Source: CAMDPA01 sp964574325 (GTDB lineage: Bacteria > Pseudomonadota > Alphaproteobacteria > Rhizobiales > Hyphomicrobiaceae). Taken from it: a DNA stretch of 64,000 nucleotides. The notes under the pieces are model-generated. The model was not told the origin of the DNA and ran no database searches. It saw nothing but the letters and a program-made list of their open reading frames with translations. The position numbers and the translations under genes are program-made. The stretch is from assembly GCA_964574325.1 (NCBI GenBank), contig CAZNMY010000005.1, positions 50,312 through 114,311 on the forward strand. The letters are read 5' to 3'. This document shows, piece after piece, positions 1 to 8,395 of the stretch; position 1 is the stretch's first letter; every line of letters begins with the position of its first letter.

Positions 1-714
1 GAGCTCGGCGTTGCGCGCAACCAGTCTGATCTCATCGATCCGCTGCCGGTCTTTCCAGCTGCTGATGCCATAGGCGCCGAGCAGCACGAGCGGCATCAGC
101 GCGGCGAGCAGCGCCGCCGAAATAAGTACCGAGAGAGGGTAATCGGCTCGACCGTGCGCGCGACGCACGGCATCGCCGAGTATCAGGACCGCCGGTGTCG
201 TTGCGACCAGGCCGAGCGCGTGCGAGCTGACCCAGATCCACAGCACCTCGTCATAGCTGCCCTGCGCATGGCCGCTCCACCGCAAGGCGGCGGAAACAGG
301 CAGTCCGACGAGGACGGGCACGATCACGCCAGCCACCAACAGGATTGCCAGGTTTTGCGGCTTGTCGAGGCGAACGGCCTCCTTGACCTTCCGCTCGAGC
401 GACCAGACAAGCAGCAGCGCCTCGGCCACGTTGCCGCTCATGAAGATCGCCGACGTCACTAGGCTGCGTCCTTGCGAGATGTTGCCTATGGCGAGGGCCA
501 GGACGGTGCCGACGATGACGGCGTGTCGATCGGCGCCCCGCGTCACCAGCACGAGCCCGGCAGCCACACCGGCGGCTGGCCAGAACAGGGCGATGCCGTC
601 AGTCTGGAGCCTGAGACCGATCGCGGCGGACGTGAGCACAAATCCGAAGGCAGCCACGCTCCAGAAGGCGGGCGCGGGAAAGCTGTCGAGCGGCGATCGA
701 GCTGTAAACGCCAT
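1..714 (-). CDS. MASE1-domain integral membrane sensor (C-terminal part outside window)
   Basis: Reading the reverse strand from an ATG at 714 gives an open frame of 238 codons to the window edge. The product is almost entirely hydrophobic, with about seven or eight membrane segments. It carries the MASE1 hallmark FWPAAGVAAG at residues 44-53, followed by polar loops with paired basic residues. MASE1 domains are membrane sensory modules fused to histidine kinases, diguanylate cyclases or phosphatases; the effector domain lies outside the window, so output is unknown. The last visible residues, after a predicted final helix, are charged, as expected for a linker. The upstream frame stays open, so a start slightly before 714 is possible. 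Confidence 0.75.
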   Translation of the reverse strand, partial: MAFTARSPLDSFPAPAFWSVAAFGFVLTSAAIGLRLQTDGIALFWPAAGVAAGLVLVTRGADRHAVIVGTVLALAIGNISQGRSLVTSAIFMSGNVAEALLLVWSLERKVKEAVRLDKPQNLAILLVAGVIVPVLVGLPVSAALRWSGHAQGSYDEVLWIWVSSHALGLVATTPAVLILGDAVRRAHGRADYPLSVLISAALLAALMPLVLLGAYGISSWKDRQRIDEIRLVARNAEL

Positions 715-876
715 GACCCACGTGATGTTTGTTGCTGGCCCGTCGAACGAGCGCCTCGGCGCCGCTTTGAGGCTGGCGGAACGTGTCCAGTGCCAGCCGA
801 TCGGATCGAGGCGAAACAAACCAAACCTAGACGTAAGTCGCTGGCGAGCCGAGACATTTAGTTTTGAGGATTAATC

Positions 877-901
877 GGAACCAGAAGCGGGTTCGAACGT
901 T
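877..901 (+). promoter_or_regulatory. EcfG-type promoter, apparently orphaned by IS66
   Basis: GGAAC at 877-881, 16-nt spacer, CGTT at 898-901, an exact match to the alphaproteobacterial EcfG (GSR sigma) consensus. It reads rightwards toward the IS66 left end at 1029. No convincing gene lies between, so the original target was probably separated from it by the insertion. Confidence 0.6.
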
Positions 902-1020
902 TACCCGGGTTGCGTCTCATGCTGTTCGGCTGCTGTGACCGGCTGCAATTCGCCCGCGCAGCACACCACCGCGCAACATGAGGCCAGCCGAGATCTGCTC
1001 GCAGAATTCCCGCGTGGCCT

Positions 1021-1028
1021 CTTCCGCC
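1021..1028. repeat. IS66 target-site duplication, left copy
   Basis: CTTCCGCC directly abuts the left inverted repeat and is repeated exactly at 3797-3804. Eight bases is the usual duplication length for the IS66 family. Confidence 0.9.
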
Positions 1029-1055
1029 GTAAGCATCCGGTGAGCACCGCGGGGA

Positions 1056-1295
1056 CTATGCGGCGCCATCGGTATTGCGTGCGGCGGCGAGTGCTCGCTC
1101 CTCAATGATGATCTGCTTGAGGCATTCGATGCCGTATTCGGTGAATGCCGGGCAGCCGTCCTCGCCGACACCGATGACCCAGAGAGATCCCTCCTCGGGG
1201 TCCATGTTTATGGAGATCTCCCGCAGCCACTCCTCGTCCTCGCCGAGCATCTCGGCGACGTGGGAGATCGTGAAGACGTAGGGGATGCCGGCCAT
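1056..1295 (-). CDS. Small IS66 accessory ORF
   Basis: 79-residue acidic protein encoded 2 nt after the tnpC stop and inside the IS66 ends. It starts MAGIPYVFTISHVAEMLGED and contains a WVIGVGEDG stretch. Similar small ORFs follow the transposase in some IS66 relatives; their role is not established. No enzymatic motif is seen. The N-terminal part could form a small helix-turn-helix-like fold (HVAEMLGEDEEWL), but that is only a guess. Position within the element and lack of independent expression signals point to co-transcription with tnpC. Confidence 0.75.
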   Translation of the reverse strand: MAGIPYVFTISHVAEMLGEDEEWLREISINMDPEEGSLWVIGVGEDGCPAFTEYGIECLKQIIIEERALAAARNTDGAA

Positions 1296-1297
1296 GG

Positions 1298-2890
1298 TCA
1301 GGCTGCCCGGTCAATCGCAGCGTCGGCAGGCCGCCAGTTCCATGGCAGCAGTTCGTCGAGCAGCGAAGCCGGATGCTCGGCGATCCGCGCGAGAACGTCG
1401 GAGAGCCAGGCCTGCGGGTCGATGTCGTTCATCTTGGCCGTGACGATCAGGCTGTACATGGCGGCGGCGCGCATTCCGCCGCGATCGGAGCCGGCGAAGA
1501 GCCACGACTTTCTTCCAAGGGCGATACCGCGAAGGCCGCGCTCCGCCGCATTGTTCGACAAGCAGACGCGGCCGTCGTCGAGGAAGCGGGTGAACGCGGT
1601 CCAGCGCTTGAGCATGTAGTCCATGGCTTTGGCGAGGTCGTTGCCGCGCGAGAGCTTGGGTCGCTCGACACGCATGAGAGCTTCCAGCTCGTCGACGAGC
1701 GGCCGGCTCAGTTCCTGTCGAACGGCACGTCGTTCGTCGGCGCTCTTGCCGTTGATACCGCGCTCGATCTCGAACAGACGATCCATGCGCTGTACGATCT
1801 CCAGCGCGAGCGGTGAGATCGGTACCGGCACCTTGCCTTCTGCCTTGCGGCGGGCGCTGGCCTCGATATCGGCAGCTGCGAAGAACGGCCGGCGTGCATG
1901 CGCCCAGCAGGCCGCTTCCAGGATCAGGCCCGGCTTGCGATCGACCACATACAGCCGATTGTATCCGCCGTAGGCGTCGGCCTGCAGCAGCCCGGACCAT
2001 CGAGTGAGATGCGCCTCCGCATGTGCGCCGCCGCGATCACGCGAGTAATAGAACATTGCCGCAGGCGGAGCGCCGCCGCCGAACGGCCGATCATCTCTGA
2101 CGTAGACCCAACATCTGCCGGTGTGCGTCTTGCCTTTCGCGAGAACGGGCACCGTCGTGTCGTCACCGTGCAAGCGCTGTGCAGCAAAGACATGTGCTTC
2201 CACGCGACGGAGCAGCGGCTCCAGCACGGCGCAGGCAGCACCGACCTGATCGGCGAGCGTCGACAGGGCGAGCGGCACACCCTCGCGGCCGTAGCGCTCG
2301 GCCTGACGGTTCAACGGCTGGTGCTGCCCGAACTTCTCGAACAGCAGCATGGCGAGCAGGCTCGGGCCGGCCCAGCCACGCGGCGTGACGTGAAACGGCG
2401 CCGGCGGCTCGCTGATCCTCTCGCAGTCCCGGCACGTCATCTTCTCGCGCACGTGCTGGACGACCTTCCACTGGCGCGGGATCACCTCCAGCGTCTCGGT
2501 GATCGTCTCGCCGAGCTTGCGCAGGCGCGTGCCGCCGCAGCAGTCGCAGGCGGTAGGCGCCGGAATGACGACGCGCTCGCGCGGCAGGTGATCAGGGAAC
2601 GGCTGGCGCGACGGACGCTTGCGCGTGAACTGCGCGACGTTCGTCGTCTTGGCGGCGGCGCGTTCGGCGGCGATCTCGTCCTCGGTGGCGTCGGCTTCAA
2701 GCTCTTCGAGCGCCAGCTCCATCTGATCGAGAAGGCGCTCCGTGCGCTCCGAGCGCGGCCCGTAGATCTGCCGCTTGAGCTTGGCGATCTCCAGGTTCTG
2801 GCGCGCGATCGTCGCCGCGTCGTCGGCCAGCTGGGCGCGGGCGAGTGCCAGCTCGGCTCTCAAGGCAGCGATGTCTGGCTGCGAATCCAT
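1298..2890 (-). CDS. tnpC: IS66 family transposase TnpC
   Basis: 530-residue DDE transposase of IS66. The N-terminal ~60 residues form a leucine-rich coiled coil. Then comes a zinc-binding region with CDCCGG and CRDC cysteine pairs, followed by the catalytic core: first Asp in LHGDDTTVPV, second in LQADAYGGY, and the glutamate in LSNNAAERGLRG. ACWAHARRPF, typical of the family, sits between the second and third. The C-terminus (FAGSDRGG to the Asn-Asp-Ile-Asp region) is complete, so the enzyme looks functional. It acts with TnpA and TnpB, which are encoded just upstream in the same direction. Confidence 0.97.
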   Translation of the reverse strand: MDSQPDIAALRAELALARAQLADDAATIARQNLEIAKLKRQIYGPRSERTERLLDQMELALEELEADATEDEIAAERAAAKTTNVAQFTRKRPSRQPFPDHLPRERVVIPAPTACDCCGGTRLRKLGETITETLEVIPRQWKVVQHVREKMTCRDCERISEPPAPFHVTPRGWAGPSLLAMLLFEKFGQHQPLNRQAERYGREGVPLALSTLADQVGAACAVLEPLLRRVEAHVFAAQRLHGDDTTVPVLAKGKTHTGRCWVYVRDDRPFGGGAPPAAMFYYSRDRGGAHAEAHLTRWSGLLQADAYGGYNRLYVVDRKPGLILEAACWAHARRPFFAAADIEASARRKAEGKVPVPISPLALEIVQRMDRLFEIERGINGKSADERRAVRQELSRPLVDELEALMRVERPKLSRGNDLAKAMDYMLKRWTAFTRFLDDGRVCLSNNAAERGLRGIALGRKSWLFAGSDRGGMRAAAMYSLIVTAKMNDIDPQAWLSDVLARIAEHPASLLDELLPWNWRPADAAIDRAA

Positions 2891-2938
2891 GCGCCAATGG
2901 AATCACAGGCCGCTGTCCGTTGCTCGCGGAAAGTGTTC

Positions 2939-3319
2939 CTATCCCGCGCGTTCCGGGCGGAATGTGTGAACCGGGTTACGCCAGTCGATGCCAGACAGAA
3001 GGTAGGCCAGCTGCGCGGCCGAGATCGAGATCGCGTGCTCCTCGGGCGGACGCGGCGACGCGGATGGCACAGGCAGGCTCGGCGGCCAAACAAAGCGGCC
3101 CCGCTCCAGCCGCTTGGCGTAGAGCGACAGCCCGAGGCCGTCGTGCCAGAGGATCTTGATCAGGTCGCCACGCGCTCCGCGAAACACGAAGAGGTCGCCG
3201 ACGAACGGATCACGTCCGAGTGCTTCCTGCACCTGCAGCGCGAGCCCGTTCATGCCGCGACGCATGTCCGTGCGCCCGACCGCGAGCCATACCCGCACGT
3301 CCGATGGGACCGGGATCAT
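2939..3319 (-). CDS. tnpB: IS66 family accessory protein TnpB (Orf2)
   Basis: 126-residue protein with the conserved IS66 Orf2 signatures: DMRRGMNGLALQVQE near the N-terminus, then LFVFRGARGDLIKILWHDG and LYAKRLERGRF. It is required with TnpA and TnpC for transposition of IS66-type elements. The C-terminal tail is Pro-rich. Its start overlaps the tnpA stop (3316-3319, ATGA), which indicates translational coupling. Confidence 0.95.
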   Translation of the reverse strand: MIPVPSDVRVWLAVGRTDMRRGMNGLALQVQEALGRDPFVGDLFVFRGARGDLIKILWHDGLGLSLYAKRLERGRFVWPPSLPVPSASPRPPEEHAISISAAQLAYLLSGIDWRNPVHTFRPERAG

Positions 3320-3711
3320 CGCTTCCTCAGCACGTCGAGCACGCGCTTCAGTGCGCGACCGTCGAAGCTCGAACCGACCCGCACACGGCAGTCGCCGCCA
3401 ACCTCGATCTCGATCGTCTCCGATGTTGTCGGCGACGGCGACGTCGCGCCCACGTTCTCCGGCTCTGGCGTGATCGTCACTGGCACCAGTCCAGATGTGG
3501 ATGGCGGGCGGCCGAGCAGCTCGCTCGCCTCTCCATACCGGCGCCGCCAGCTGAACACCTGGTTCGCGTTGACATTGTGCTGGCGCGCCACGACCGAAAC
3601 CGACGCACCCGGCACCAATGTCGCCGCCACGATCTCGCGCTTCAGCGCCTCTGGCCAGCGCTTGTTCCGCCGCCGCTCCCGACTTGTGTCCATAATCGAC
3701 TTTGTGGACAC
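3316..3711 (-). CDS. tnpA: IS66 family accessory protein TnpA (Orf1), HTH
   Basis: 131-residue DNA-binding protein. Residues ~15-60 form an IS3/IS66-type helix-turn-helix (RWPEALKREIVAATL, then VVARQHNVNANQVFSWRRRY). A Pro/Ser/Thr linker follows, and a C-terminal segment ends ALKRVLDVLRKR. The first Met is at 3711; a second at 3693 (MDTSRERRRNKR) could also be used. First gene of the element; the right terminal repeat lies 60 bp upstream. Confidence 0.93.
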   Translation of the reverse strand: MSTKSIMDTSRERRRNKRWPEALKREIVAATLVPGASVSVVARQHNVNANQVFSWRRRYGEASELLGRPPSTSGLVPVTITPEPENVGATSPSPTTSETIEIEVGGDCRVRVGSSFDGRALKRVLDVLRKR

Positions 3712-3796
3712 ATCAACACCCCGCGCTGCCTCGGATCAGCGCGCAGATTCCGCCAACCCGGACATCACAGCAAGGCGGTCCTCACCGGAGGAAGAC

Positions 3797-3804
3797 CTTC
3801 CGCC
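3797..3804. repeat. IS66 target-site duplication, right copy
   Basis: Exact copy of CTTCCGCC at 1021-1028. Joining 1028 to 3805 restores the pre-insertion sequence. No recognisable gene is reconstituted across the junction in any frame. Confidence 0.9.
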
Positions 3805-3927
3805 GACGAGTGCGCGGGAGTTCACCTCCAAAATGGAATTAGAGGAGGCACTGTTCGTGCACTTGGACCGGCCGAGGCACTGGCCTATCACTCGCAGCTG
3901 TTAGCGGTCGCAGCTCCGATGGCTGGA

Positions 3928-6102
3928 TCAACCCGCCGCCAGTTCGCGTGCGCACCTCTCGATTGCTGGGACCAGCAGAGGAAGACGGATACCCCGCTCG
4001 CTCTGCAAGGCGGTCCGTCGCGGCATCGATGAGGGCACATCGCGGATGAGACCTGAGCCGAGGTCTGCCGCTCGCGCGACACGGCAGGCGAACTCGTGCC
4101 ACGACAGGCTGCCGCTGCTCACGACGTGCCAGATGCCCTCGGCCTCGTCGATGAGCAGATCGAGCACACAGTGCACGAGATCTGGCACATAGGTCGGAGA
4201 CACCACCTGATTGCTGGCAGCGCTGAATAGCTCGCCGCGACGCAGCGCCGCGATCACAGCGGCCACGAAATTGTACCTGTCCCAGGGCCCGAAGAACGCT
4301 GAAGTGCGCACGACAAGGGAATGCGGATGGCTCGCCATCACATGCCGCTCCGCCTCCGCCTTGCTCTCGCCGTAGACGCACATCGGGCTCGTGGGGTCGC
4401 TCTCGAAATAAGGACGTTCGGCAAGGCCGTTGAACACCAGGTCGCTCGAAAACGTGACGAGCGGAATGTCGTAGTTGGCTGCGATCTCAGCCAGCACGGC
4501 GGGGCCGGTGGCGTTCTCGCGCATGCATCGCGACCGCTCGCCAGCCGCGTGCGCAACCCGCACGAAACCAGCCGTATTGACGATCGCCCATGGTTGGAAT
4601 TCCTGCATCATAGCGCGCACAGCATCAGGCTCGGCGATGTCCATCTCCTCCCTCGAAAGCAACCGGCAGGCGAGGCCGCGCTGACGGCAGATGCGCTCGA
4701 ATGCTCGGCCCAGCGTACCCGTTCGCCCAGTCACGAGGATCGGGCGGGCTCGCGACGCGGGAGCCTGAGCAGCGGTCGCACCTACGCGGTGAAACCGGTC
4801 CGGGCGAAGCCACCAACCGACGTCCGCCGCCACCGGGTGGGTGCAGGCGCCCGAACGGGCTAGCGCGCAAACTGCTTTGGCGAGGGCCGTGGGGCGCGGC
4901 GGATCGGATCGGGCGTCGAGCAAGCCGGACTCGTAGAAGCCCTGCCGCTCGGTCAACAACGAGTTCCAGTCGACCGCGCCCGCCAGTGCCCACACCGTAA
5001 CTGCGCAAACGTCGACCCCTTCACGCCGCTTCGTGACGGCGGCATTCCATGCGTGGACGAGCCAGCGGATCTGCTCCTCGCGCGTCGATCCGTTGTGGAC
5101 TTCTGTGATCGCGATCGGCAGCCGGTAGCGCTGCCACGCCTCATCGAGGCGCGCCGCGAAGCCCAGCTCGGCCGCCTCCACCGGAGCGCGCACCGCCGCG
5201 ACGTCCGCATACCTTTGCTCGCCGTTACCGCCGATATGCTGGCCGGGATACCCTGCAACGTCGTCATCGAGGTAGCGGTCGCTCGTCAAGTAGTGATTGA
5301 TGCCGACGATGTCGGGCCGGCACGGCGCATCGACGAGCGCGTCGAGCTGCCGTTCCGCAACGCCGCTGTGCGCGAAGCGACGATACCAGGCGTGATGGCG
5401 GTCGACCCGGCCCGTGAGCAGATCGAACGTGAGCCAGCGCCGCTCGTTCTCATAGCTCGCCTGATGGGCCAGCTGCGGTGTGCTGAAGATTCGTCCAAGG
5501 TCCTCGGTTTGGACGAGGCGTGCGCTGGGCGTGATGCGCCGCACTGCGTCCATCGAAGCAGCCACGGCCGTGCATTGAATCGCCAGCGCGCGCAGGAACG
5601 TCGCTTCATCCCTCGCGTGCGGAAACCAGTGGCCGTAGAGAGCGCTGAAACGAGCCGTGGTCAGTGGCTCGTTGACAGGTGTGAAATCCTCGATCCAGGG
5701 ATAACGTGCGGCGACGGCGGCGGCGTGCTGCGCCAGGAGACGCGGGAACTCGGGATCGAGCAGATGGGTGTAGCGCGGTCCCGAGCCGTGATGCACGAGC
5801 CCGGCCACGACCGGCAGCCCCAAGTCCTGCAACTTTCGCAGTCGCGTGTCACACCACGACCAATCCCGCTCGCCGGGTGAACGGGGAGCTACTGCTTCCC
5901 ACAGCACCGGATAGCGCAGACGCGCCAAGCCAAGTCCCGCCGCTGTGTCGAGATCGGCGATGCGATGTATATGACCGGTTTCGGCGCACTGGTTCCGGTA
6001 CGCGTCGCGGATGCGCGCGATTGTGCATTCGAAACCGCCCCACATCTCGAGCGGCGTTACGGCCTGCAGTGCTCCAGTCGTCGGCTTGTCGGTCATGAGC
6101 AT
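3928..6102 (-). CDS. Fusion of GH1-like glycosidase and RmlD-like sugar-nucleotide reductase
   Basis: 724 residues from the ATG at 6102, chosen because GGGAG precedes it by 5 nt; an earlier ATG at 6159 would overlap galK. Residues ~1-420 resemble a GH1 (beta-glucosidase) barrel. They retain a likely acid/base Glu in PVNEP (~145) and nucleophile in AITEVHNGS (~334). Residues ~455-724 are a Rossmann short-chain dehydrogenase of the dTDP-4-dehydrorhamnose reductase (RmlD) family, with ILVTGRTGTLG, FSSDLVFNG and the YGESK catalytic Tyr-Lys. The fusion suggests linked processing and synthesis of a deoxy-sugar glycan, but substrates are unknown. Last gene of the galactose block, 50 nt after galK. 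Confidence 0.85.
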   Translation of the reverse strand: MLMTDKPTTGALQAVTPLEMWGGFECTIARIRDAYRNQCAETGHIHRIADLDTAAGLGLARLRYPVLWEAVAPRSPGERDWSWCDTRLRKLQDLGLPVVAGLVHHGSGPRYTHLLDPEFPRLLAQHAAAVAARYPWIEDFTPVNEPLTTARFSALYGHWFPHARDEATFLRALAIQCTAVAASMDAVRRITPSARLVQTEDLGRIFSTPQLAHQASYENERRWLTFDLLTGRVDRHHAWYRRFAHSGVAERQLDALVDAPCRPDIVGINHYLTSDRYLDDDVAGYPGQHIGGNGEQRYADVAAVRAPVEAAELGFAARLDEAWQRYRLPIAITEVHNGSTREEQIRWLVHAWNAAVTKRREGVDVCAVTVWALAGAVDWNSLLTERQGFYESGLLDARSDPPRPTALAKAVCALARSGACTHPVAADVGWWLRPDRFHRVGATAAQAPASRARPILVTGRTGTLGRAFERICRQRGLACRLLSREEMDIAEPDAVRAMMQEFQPWAIVNTAGFVRVAHAAGERSRCMRENATGPAVLAEIAANYDIPLVTFSSDLVFNGLAERPYFESDPTSPMCVYGESKAEAERHVMASHPHSLVVRTSAFFGPWDRYNFVAAVIAALRRGELFSAASNQVVSPTYVPDLVHCVLDLLIDEAEGIWHVVSSGSLSWHEFACRVARAADLGSGLIRDVPSSMPRRTALQSERGIRLPLLVPAIERCARELAAG

Positions 6103-6152
6103 TGCAACTCCCACGCTTTGGTGGGCGTTCCCCGATGGACGGTCTATCTGCC

Positions 6153-7244
6153 TCAGCATTGCTTTCGAGGTCGAGGTACCAGGATCGAGGCGTCGTACAC
6201 TCCCGCAGTCGCTATCACGGTTCGACCGATCTTCGCGGCGGTTCCGACTTTCACCAAGGCAACGCAGGCACCGCCGAACCCGGCCCCCGTCATGCGTGCA
6301 CCCAGGACGTCGTCCCTGCCGTTCAAGGTGCCGACGAGCGCTTCGACTGAGGGTGCAACCACGTCGAAATCGTCACGCAATCCCTCGTGCGACTCCACCA
6401 TGAGACGGCCGAACACGTCGGCGTCCGCATGCACCGCGGCGGCCACGCGCTCATTCTCCGCGAGCACGAAGCGCGCTCTGCTGCGTATTGGCTCCGGCAG
6501 GCGCTCGACCCGAGCGGGGTCTTCGACCTCGCGCAGGCTCGCCACCCCCATGGCTGCCGCAGCCGCCCGGCACTCCTCGATACGCCGATTGTACCCGCTC
6601 GTGAGCAGCGAGCGTCGCGTGCCGCTGTCGAGCACCAAGATCTCGGCACCGTCCGGCAGTGCGAACAGCTCCCAGGTCAGGGACCGCGTATCGAGGAACA
6701 GCATGCGGTCCGGCGTCGCGAGGCTCGCAGCCATCTGGTCCATCATGCCACACGGCACGCCGACGTGCCTGGTCTCGGCTTGATGCGCCATCATCGCCAG
6801 CTCGACCGCTCCGAGCCCTAGGCCGAGCAGCTTGTCGATTGCTCTGAGCAAGGCGACCTCGAGGGAGGCGCTGCTCGACAGCCCCGCGCCCACGGGGACT
6901 TCCGAGGTGACCATGAGCAGCAGCGGCGGCACAGCTACGCCGCGCTCCTCGACTACCTTTATCGCAGCCTGCACGTAGCGCCCGAACCCGCTCGCCGCAT
7001 TGAACTCGTCGTATCTCACATGCTCGTCCAGCGTCTCGCTGATCGCCTCGTGTGGTCCATTTGTTCGGCGGAACGCCGCCAACACGCTCGTCTGCTGGGG
7101 GATACCGGCAGGCAGCACCAGCCCCGCGTTGTAGTCGGTATGGTCTCCGATCAGGTTCACCCGTCCGGGCGCACGGGTTCCAATCTCGGGCCTCTGGCCG
7201 AATCGCTGAAGGAATCGTGTGGCAGCTGCGTCGTCGATGATCAT
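6153..7244 (-). CDS. galK: Galactokinase
   Basis: 363-residue GHMP kinase that phosphorylates galactose in the Leloir pathway. Motifs: PGRVNLIGDHTDYNAG (galactokinase signature), PVGAGLSSSASLEVA (ATP-binding GHMP motif 2) and MTGAGFGG (motif 3) near the C-terminus. The start at 7244 is fixed by an ATGA overlap with the end of galT (7241) and by the family's N-terminus; the frame is open for another ~70 codons upstream but that stretch is Arg-rich shadow of galT. Part of a minus-strand operon GH2-galT-galK-fusion. Confidence 0.95.
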   Translation of the reverse strand: MIIDDAAATRFLQRFGQRPEIGTRAPGRVNLIGDHTDYNAGLVLPAGIPQQTSVLAAFRRTNGPHEAISETLDEHVRYDEFNAASGFGRYVQAAIKVVEERGVAVPPLLLMVTSEVPVGAGLSSSASLEVALLRAIDKLLGLGLGAVELAMMAHQAETRHVGVPCGMMDQMAASLATPDRMLFLDTRSLTWELFALPDGAEILVLDSGTRRSLLTSGYNRRIEECRAAAAAMGVASLREVEDPARVERLPEPIRSRARFVLAENERVAAAVHADADVFGRLMVESHEGLRDDFDVVAPSVEALVGTLNGRDDVLGARMTGAGFGGACVALVKVGTAAKIGRTVIATAGVYDASILVPRPRKQC

Positions 7245-8395
7245 GGCGCGACTGCCCTGAGCGCCGCCGCTGCCGGCTCCGGCACGACGTCGCTCGCGAA
7301 TACGCCGGCGGCGAGCTCTGTGCCCGCCAGGAATTTGAGCTTTGCTGATGCCCGGAGCAGCGGCCAGATCTCGATGCGAACACGCCACTCTGCATGGTCG
7401 TCGTTGTCGAAGGGCCGCTGGTTTACCGTCAGCAGGTAAGGCATCGGGCGTTGCCACAATCCCTCCAGACGGCGCAGTGCAGCCCCAAGCACGGCCGCGA
7501 TGTCCCTCAGGGCGGCCGGCGGCAGCTCGGCCAGATCCCGCGCAGGCACCAGCGGTACGACCCAGATTTCGTAAGGGAAGCGCGCGAACGGCGGAACGAA
7601 ACTGACTGCCTCCTCGCGCCGGTCGATCACTCGTAGGCCGGCTTCGATTTCGGCATGGGCTACGGCGCCCGCCAGATCCGCACCGACGCGACCGAGGTGC
7701 GCGCGCAGGAGGGCCGACTGCCGTGCTTGGCGGGCGGGCACGAAGCCATAGCCGTAGATTTGTCCATGCGGGTGGCTCAGCGTAACCCCCATTTCCGCGC
7801 CTCTGTTCTGGAACGGCAGAACGTAGCGGACGCCCTCGGCCGCCAGCGCCAGAGTGCGTTCGGCGATTACCTCCAGTACCAACGCGATGCGATCATCTCC
7901 GAGTAGCCCAAGCGATGTGTTCTCGTCCTGACCGAACACGATCACCTCCGCCCGACCGACAGCAGGCGCGGCCAGCGCACCCTGCACAGGGGCTACAACG
8001 TCGGTGGCTGCAGTCAGGCTCGGAAAGCGGTTCTCGAACACGGCAACCTGCCAGTTGCCATTCGGCAGCTCGGTCGGTCGCATCGGGTCACGCGTTGGCG
8101 CTAATGGGTTGATGTCCTGGCTTCGCGGATCGGTCGAAGGCCGGGCCTGCCTGTGGGCAGCATAGATCACCCACTCCCCATCGAAGGGATTCCAGCGCAT
8201 GTGCGGCTGGGCCACGACAGCTGGGCCGCCGGGCACCGGAACCGGGCCTTGCGCCGTCCAGATCTGCTCACGGGCGAAAAGCCAGAGTTTGCGGCCGTCG
8301 GGCTTTTCGAATTCTGCGCGGTGCAACGACGCCTCCACTTGCCTCTGTGACAATCGCACAAGCTGATCCGGGGTTCCAAGTCGTGCCTTGTTCAA
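7241..8395 (-). CDS. galT: Galactose-1-phosphate uridylyltransferase
   Basis: Converts galactose-1-phosphate and UDP-glucose to UDP-galactose and glucose-1-phosphate. The nucleophilic HPH site is seen in LSHPHGQIYGY, with RFPYEIWVVP and a C-terminal EIWPLLR. The N-terminal FEKPDGRKLWLF and MRWNPFDGEWVIYAAHR are typical. The start is uncertain: a TTG at 8395 overlaps the GH2 stop (TTGA) and gives 384 residues; downstream GTG codons near 8367 or 8346 are alternatives. The open frame upstream of 8395 is antisense-like shadow within GH2. Confidence 0.92.
   Translation of the reverse strand: MNKARLGTPDQLVRLSQRQVEASLHRAEFEKPDGRKLWLFAREQIWTAQGPVPVPGGPAVVAQPHMRWNPFDGEWVIYAAHRQARPSTDPRSQDINPLAPTRDPMRPTELPNGNWQVAVFENRFPSLTAATDVVAPVQGALAAPAVGRAEVIVFGQDENTSLGLLGDDRIALVLEVIAERTLALAAEGVRYVLPFQNRGAEMGVTLSHPHGQIYGYGFVPARQARQSALLRAHLGRVGADLAGAVAHAEIEAGLRVIDRREEAVSFVPPFARFPYEIWVVPLVPARDLAELPPAALRDIAAVLGAALRRLEGLWQRPMPYLLTVNQRPFDNDDHAEWRVRIEIWPLLRASAKLKFLAGTELAAGVFASDVVPEPAAAALRAVAP

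Larger units (their letters stand above)
1029..3796 (-). mobile_element. Complete IS66-family insertion sequence
   Basis: A 2768-bp element bounded by imperfect inverted repeats: the left end begins GTAAGCATCCGGTGAGCACC at 1029, and the right end, read inward from 3796, begins GTCTTCCTCCGGTGAGGACC; about 15 of 20 bases match. The 8-bp duplication CTTCCGCC flanks both ends. It carries tnpA, tnpB, tnpC and a small fourth ORF, all on the minus strand. All frames are intact and the duplication is perfect, so the insertion is probably recent and may be active. It sits between a MASE1 gene and the galactose cluster, downstream of an EcfG-type promoter. Confidence 0.93.

Noticed and set aside
362..874. 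170-codon plus-strand frame near the left edge
   Set aside because: Antisense to the MASE1 gene, whose minus-strand translation has a clear membrane pattern and the MASE1 signature.
917..1171. Minus-strand frame crossing the IS66 left end
   Set aside because: It runs across the inverted repeat. Rejoined without the IS it meets a stop with no start, so no interrupted gene is demonstrated.
1898..3904. 668-codon plus-strand open frame across the IS66 genes
   Set aside because: It is antisense to tnpC and tnpB, Arg/Ala-rich without domains, and the minus-strand proteins have all IS66 motifs. High GC keeps antisense frames open.
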